This document shows, piece after piece, positions 6,887 to 9,951 of a stretch of 9,951 nucleotides of DNA. A program made the translations under genes and the position numbers. Location: positions 1 to 9,951 of the forward strand of contig DRJW01000387.1 in assembly GCA_011052055.1 (NCBI GenBank), in the 5' to 3' direction. This DNA is from Nitrospirota bacterium (lineage in GTDB: Bacteria; Nitrospinota_A; UBA7883). Position 1 is the stretch's first letter, and every line of letters starts with the position of its first letter. The notes under the pieces are model-generated. The model saw only the letters and a program-made list of their open reading frames with translations. It did not search any database and was not told where the DNA came from.

Positions 6887-8443
6887 ATGATCCTGGAACG
6901 ACATGTTGAAATAAGCGTTTCCGGAAAGAGGAAGATGCTCAATTTTCCCCGCCATCGAACAGGCTGTGACGAAAGCCTCCCGCGACACGGCCATCATGGC
7001 GGAGCCCTGGCAGGCGGCGTTGCCCACATTGCAGATTCGGGATAATTCCACGTCCGGCGTCAAACCTATCGCAAGCAAATCTTTCGGCTCTACTCTTTGG
7101 ACAAACGCTCCGGCGAAATATATTTTTCGCAACTGCTCTGGTTTAACGCTCAGATGATTAAGCAAGGTATCGAGCCCCGCCCTGGTGGCCGCCTTTGCCA
7201 CCATGAATTGCTGAATATCGACGCCATCGACCGTCACGCCGGGCGCGATGACCAGCTCCAGGCCTTTTTCCCCTGATCGATACATTTCCGGAGATAAATT
7301 TTCCGGAACAATAGAGCCGAACTTGTCTACACCTCCAGCCCGGATAAGTTCAGCGAACAGGCTGAACAGCCCGGATCCAGCTATTCCTTTCGGCGCCGAT
7401 TTTCCCATCACCTGGCAGGCAAACGCGCCGCCGGAAATTGTTACCCGCTCTATCGCCCCGTCCCCGGCTCGCATGCCGTAAGAAATCCCGTATCCTTCAA
7501 AAGACGGGCCGGCAGGAGCCGAGCAGGCGGCTTTAGCGTTATCGGTGACCAGCAACACTTCGGTGTTGGTTCCAATGTCGAGCAGGGCGAAAGGGACAGG
7601 CGGCTTTGATTTGAGAACGGCGTACAAAGCTGAAAGCGCGTCCGAGCCGACGTAACCTCCTATTACAGGGGGAATTATTAATTCAGCTTTTTCGAGCATA
7701 CCTTGATCGTTAAAAGGCCTCTGGCTGACAGGGGCGTCAATGCCTGATTCACAAGGGTGACGGCCAAGGTCGTCTGGATTGGAGGCGATGACAAACGTCG
7801 CCATAGCCGAGTTCATCACACCTACGACGCGCCCGATCGGAATTTTATTTGTGTTGAGCATAGTCGCAATACGCTCGATATCGTTGAGCGCAAGCTGTTG
7901 CAAATTTAAAACGGCCTTGCGGCCTCTGTGAGATGCGTACGCGAGCCGGCTCATAACATCAGAGCCGTACACGCCCTGACTGTTAGGAATGGATATAGCG
8001 TTGATTATGGCGCCTGTTGACACGTTCAACAGATACCCCACGATGTTGGTAGTGCCAAGATCAATCGCAAGAGCCAGCTCAGAAGGTACGGCGCCGGGCC
8101 ATCGATCAACGGGAAAAGCTCGGCCTATAACTTGATCTTGTGGTGTGGCTTTCAAGTCGCCGGGAAAAAGCTCAACTATATCGCCGTCATCCGGTTTAAA
8201 AGCGCACGCAAGATGAACCTGGTCGTCAATCTCCTGTTTAGTAAGAAACTCAAGATCAGCCGCTGATGGCCGGGGCAAGCCGTCATAAAGCCTGAATTTG
8301 CATTTGCCGCATATCCCCTTGCCCGCGCAGTCGTGGGTCAGGGGAAAGCCGGCCCTGTTTAATATCTGAAAAAGATTCTGGCCTTCGTTAAAAGCAACCT
8401 CAACCTCGGCGGGCAGGACGACGATGTGGCGCGTATGGCTCAT
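6875..8443 (-). CDS. RACo-like reductive activator of corrinoid proteins (2Fe-2S + ASKHA ATPase)
   Basis: This 522-aa protein is probably the ATP-dependent activator that reduces an inactive Co(II) corrinoid back to Co(I) for methyl transfer. The N-terminal domain (about 1-95) is a ferredoxin-like [2Fe-2S] module with Cys39, Cys45, Cys48 and Cys80 (C-x5-C-x2-C-x31-C). A linker leads to an actin/Hsp70-like ATPase core with AIDLGTTNIVGYLLN (126-140) as phosphate 1, LLDIGTNTEVLLV (287-299) as the second phosphate-binding segment, GIAGSGLFSLFAELIRAGG (353-371) and an adenosine-type motif IYFAGAFVQR (441-450). It is shorter than the roughly 630-aa RACo of acetogens and has its iron-sulfur domain at the N-terminus, unlike archaeal RamA. 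The ATG overlaps the MtrH stop as ATGA and has no visible ribosome site, so it should be translated by coupling. The target corrinoid protein is not in the window. Confidence 0.85.
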   Translation of the reverse strand: MSHTRHIVVLPAEVEVAFNEGQNLFQILNRAGFPLTHDCAGKGICGKCKFRLYDGLPRPSAADLEFLTKQEIDDQVHLACAFKPDDGDIVELFPGDLKATPQDQVIGRAFPVDRWPGAVPSELALAIDLGTTNIVGYLLNVSTGAIINAISIPNSQGVYGSDVMSRLAYASHRGRKAVLNLQQLALNDIERIATMLNTNKIPIGRVVGVMNSAMATFVIASNPDDLGRHPCESGIDAPVSQRPFNDQGMLEKAELIIPPVIGGYVGSDALSALYAVLKSKPPVPFALLDIGTNTEVLLVTDNAKAACSAPAGPSFEGYGISYGMRAGDGAIERVTISGGAFACQVMGKSAPKGIAGSGLFSLFAELIRAGGVDKFGSIVPENLSPEMYRSGEKGLELVIAPGVTVDGVDIQQFMVAKAATRAGLDTLLNHLSVKPEQLRKIYFAGAFVQRVEPKDLLAIGLTPDVELSRICNVGNAACQGSAMMAVSREAFVTACSMAGKIEHLPLSGNAYFNMSFQDHVRF

Positions 8444-9324
8444 GCAATTTTAAACAGGGGATGTGAGATGTCCGGCGCCTCGCCTTTCTCCAGCCGCGAC
8501 TGGGCGAGAATCGCGTCTACCATAGCAACGGCCGGAAACACGATAGGAGCGTCGGAAATAGGGCCGTAAAGAACGAAATCTCCGTTCCACGCCGTTGACA
8601 GCGCATTGACCACCGCTTTAGCGGCCGGTTTGAAATCCTTGCCGATTTTCGTCTTCAAACCTTTCCAGTTGGAAAGCGCGTTATGAACGCCAGAGCCGGT
8701 AAGGTAACCAAGCGGTCTTACTTTTTCCATTACCTCTTTTACCGTGCCGATGGATGGAAGGTCTATAACGCCAGGGTCGATCAGGATTTTCTCGACGCCA
8801 TATTTTTTAGCTTTGGCCACGGGCCCGTTTTCACCGGTAACAAGTTTCATCTTGCCTTCAGCCGAAAAATCGAGGCTGTTCATCACCAGCGCGATGACCA
8901 CTTTGACACCGCATTCCTGGATCGTCTCAAGCTCCAGATCGGTCGTCTCCATGGAGACGCTATTATAGATTACTCTGTCAGAGAGTTTTTTTGACGCCAG
9001 ATACCGCATTCCGGCCATTTTCACTTTTGCGTCGGAGCCATCCACCATAACGGGGCCGTCAAATTCGCCCACGACAAATTCAAGATAATTCTCCATAGCC
9101 TCCTCGGTAGAGGCGACCACATCAAGACAACAGGGCAAGCCTGTGATCTGCGACCAGTGAGCCTGTAGCTCGATTAAAGCTTTGGCTTTGTTTTTGTCGA
9201 AGGCTCCTTTTGACTGGTCTTCTACTATGTCATGTCCGTCGTAAAAAATTGTTCCTATCATAAGCGTTGGAGCCTCTCCAGGCTCCCCGCCCATAGGCAC
9301 ACCGCAAACATTATCTGTAGCCAA
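8440..9324 (-). CDS. mtrH: MtrH-family methyltransferase (methyl-tetrahydropterin/folate:corrinoid)
   Basis: This 294-aa protein belongs to the MtrH family. In methanogens MtrH moves the methyl group between tetrahydromethanopterin and the corrinoid of the Mtr membrane complex. Bacterial members such as MtgA of glycine-betaine metabolism use tetrahydrofolate and a soluble corrinoid protein. Recognisable segments are GGEPGEAPTLMIGTIFYDGH (12-31), the TIM-barrel strands around LDVVAST (67-73) and PVMVDGSDAKVKM (91-103), IYNSVSME (119-126), ILIDPGVIDLPSIG (180-193), TGSGVHNALSNW (209-220) and VLYGPISDAP (251-260). The start is a TTG at 9324, preceded by an excellent AGAGGTG ribosome site 4-5 nt upstream; no in-frame ATG matches it. 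The N-terminus is about ten residues shorter than in archaeal MtrH. It lies 3 bp after the small unknown gene and overlaps the activator gene by 4 bp. No other Mtr subunits are present, so it is presumably a soluble bacterial enzyme. The direction of methyl transfer and the pterin used are unknown. Confidence 0.88.
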   Translation of the reverse strand: MATDNVCGVPMGGEPGEAPTLMIGTIFYDGHDIVEDQSKGAFDKNKAKALIELQAHWSQITGLPCCLDVVASTEEAMENYLEFVVGEFDGPVMVDGSDAKVKMAGMRYLASKKLSDRVIYNSVSMETTDLELETIQECGVKVVIALVMNSLDFSAEGKMKLVTGENGPVAKAKKYGVEKILIDPGVIDLPSIGTVKEVMEKVRPLGYLTGSGVHNALSNWKGLKTKIGKDFKPAAKAVVNALSTAWNGDFVLYGPISDAPIVFPAVAMVDAILAQSRLEKGEAPDISHPLFKIA

Positions 9325-9327
9325 TTT

Positions 9328-9684
9328 TCACCTCTTCCTTTCTTTAACAAATCTGCAATCGAATCCGGTCTCGACTTTTTGTTTTCCAAGCTCAAGAGCC
9401 TGTTGCATGGTGTCGGCGGTCAACTCGGCGAATACCAGAACTATGTTCGCCGTTATCGCGCCTCCTTTAAATTTACCTTTGGTCGACAAGTTTATCTCCA
9501 CAGGGATCAGGGTCGATGAAACATAAACTTCCCCTCCATCAAATTCCGCAAACCCTTTGACATGTCCCAGTGAGCCCTGGGGCAGTTCATCAACAACCTT
9601 TTGTGTGAGCGATCTCATCAACTCTTCCGGGCCGCCGCTATAATCCTGGATTGACCACCGCCCGGAAGCGGAAGCGAACTTCAT
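9328..9684 (-). CDS. Uncharacterised 118-aa protein in methyl-corrinoid operon
   Basis: I do not recognise this protein. It has no signal peptide or membrane segment, only one cysteine (near the C-terminus, in GFDCRF), and a basic tail (FVKERKR). The pattern of residues suggests an alpha/beta fold: a helix at about 19-34, several strands across about 40-87 (GHVKGFAEF, EVYVSSTLIPVEINL, AITANIVLVFAEL), then a helix at about 90-104 (ADTMQQALELGKQKVE). ATG 9684 is chosen because it overlaps the stop of the upstream GTPase as ATGA, matching the other coupled junction in this operon. A TTG seven codons earlier (9705) would give a 25-bp overlap and is less likely. Its position between a CobW-like GTPase and an MtrH methyltransferase suggests a role in the same cofactor or methyl-transfer system, perhaps as a small chaperone or adaptor. 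That is inference from context only. Confidence 0.75.
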   Translation of the reverse strand: MKFASASGRWSIQDYSGGPEELMRSLTQKVVDELPQGSLGHVKGFAEFDGGEVYVSSTLIPVEINLSTKGKFKGGAITANIVLVFAELTADTMQQALELGKQKVETGFDCRFVKERKR

Positions 9685-9951
9685 AAGAGCATGCCTGCAA
9701 GACAATCGTCAGGAAGTCCGTTTTTGGCGCTCACACGCCGAATAGGGATGTCCGGGCCAAGTTCTCTTATCGTCCGCTCCAACTCCACAATCTGGTTTTC
9801 ATCAAGGGCGTCCACTTTGTTGAGCAATATTAAATCCGCAGTCTTGATCTGGCTTGTGATAAGCGGCCTTGCGGCTTTAAGCAGTAATAAAAGCCTGGGG
9901 CCGTCCAGAACAAGCGCCCTGGTAAGGCCATGCGTTACATGCCTGGTCACG
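9681..9951 (-). CDS. CobW/HypB/UreG-type GTPase, C-terminal fragment (5' end outside window)
   Basis: The reading frame is open to the window edge, so only the last 89 complete codons are seen. The GTG at 9950 is not taken as the real start. What is visible is the second half of a P-loop GTPase: SQIKTADLILLNKVDAL (33-49 of the fragment) carries the base-specificity motif NKVD, followed by a helix and a strand ending in VSAKNG, a G5-like motif. The QI..ADLILLNKVD pattern is typical of the CobW metallochaperone branch of the SIMIBI GTPases, proteins that deliver metals such as cobalt or zinc. Walker A and switch regions lie beyond 9951. In this operon a role in supplying cobalt or corrinoid to the methyl-transfer machinery is plausible but unproven. 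A HypB-like or MeaB-like assignment cannot be fully excluded from this fragment. It ends in an ATGA overlap with the next gene. Confidence 0.7.
   Translation of the reverse strand, partial: VTRHVTHGLTRALVLDGPRLLLLLKAARPLITSQIKTADLILLNKVDALDENQIVELERTIRELGPDIPIRRVSAKNGLPDDCLAGMLL

Noticed and set aside
8683..8994. Plus-strand open frames opposite the MtrH gene
   Set aside because: Their products have no recognisable motifs, while the minus-strand frame is a full-length MtrH-family match.
8440..9324. Archaeal (methanogen) origin of the window, suggested by MtrH
   Set aside because: No other Mtr subunits are present, the neighbouring genes are typical bacterial histidine kinases and a lipoprotein, and MtrH relatives are known in bacteria.

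Overview
The window looks like a piece of a Gram-negative, probably anaerobic bacterial chromosome. The candidates are a Desulfobacterota or Nitrospirota-like lineage, but this is an inference from gene content and no taxonomic marker is present. Three things point that way: a large PAS/GAF/REC signalling repertoire, a lipoprotein-type periplasmic binding protein, and a bacterial MtrH/RACo-type methyl-corrinoid gene set. There is no tRNA, rRNA, CRISPR array, transposase or phage gene. Coding density is high, and the only long non-coding stretch is positions 1-363.

Layout. (1) Positions 1-363 are non-coding. They hold a 74-bp inverted pair of REP-like hairpins (65-138), a plausible sigma70-type promoter (250-278) and a roughly 80-nt leader. 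(2) Positions 364-6868 form a tight four-gene plus-strand operon: an orphan SsuA/NMT1-like substrate-binding lipoprotein, a membrane sensor histidine kinase with an extracytoplasmic Cache-like region, a stand-alone Rcp1-type response regulator, and a large REC-PAS-GAF-PAS-HisKA-HATPase-REC hybrid kinase. Junctions are an 11-bp overlap, a 15-bp gap and 0 bp. (3) Positions 6875-9951 form a minus-strand operon converging on the first with 6 bp between stop codons. In transcription order it encodes a CobW-like GTPase (5' end outside the window), a 118-aa protein of unknown function, an MtrH-family methyltransferase, and a [2Fe-2S]/ASKHA reductive activator of corrinoid proteins. Junctions are a 4-bp ATGA overlap, a 3-bp gap and a 4-bp ATGA overlap.

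How the genes may work together (inference). In the plus-strand operon the binding protein has no ABC permease or ATPase beside it and is translationally coupled to the histidine kinase, so it is more likely a ligand-sensing accessory than a transport component. The relay contains three receiver domains but no recognisable DNA-binding or enzymatic output domain, so its output must lie elsewhere or act by protein-protein contact. In the minus-strand operon, MtrH would move a methyl group between a tetrahydropterin/folate and a cobalt-corrinoid, and the ASKHA protein would rescue corrinoid oxidised to Co(II). The GTPase and the unknown small protein may serve metal or cofactor delivery. The corrinoid protein and any primary-substrate methyltransferase are not in the window and could lie beyond 9951.
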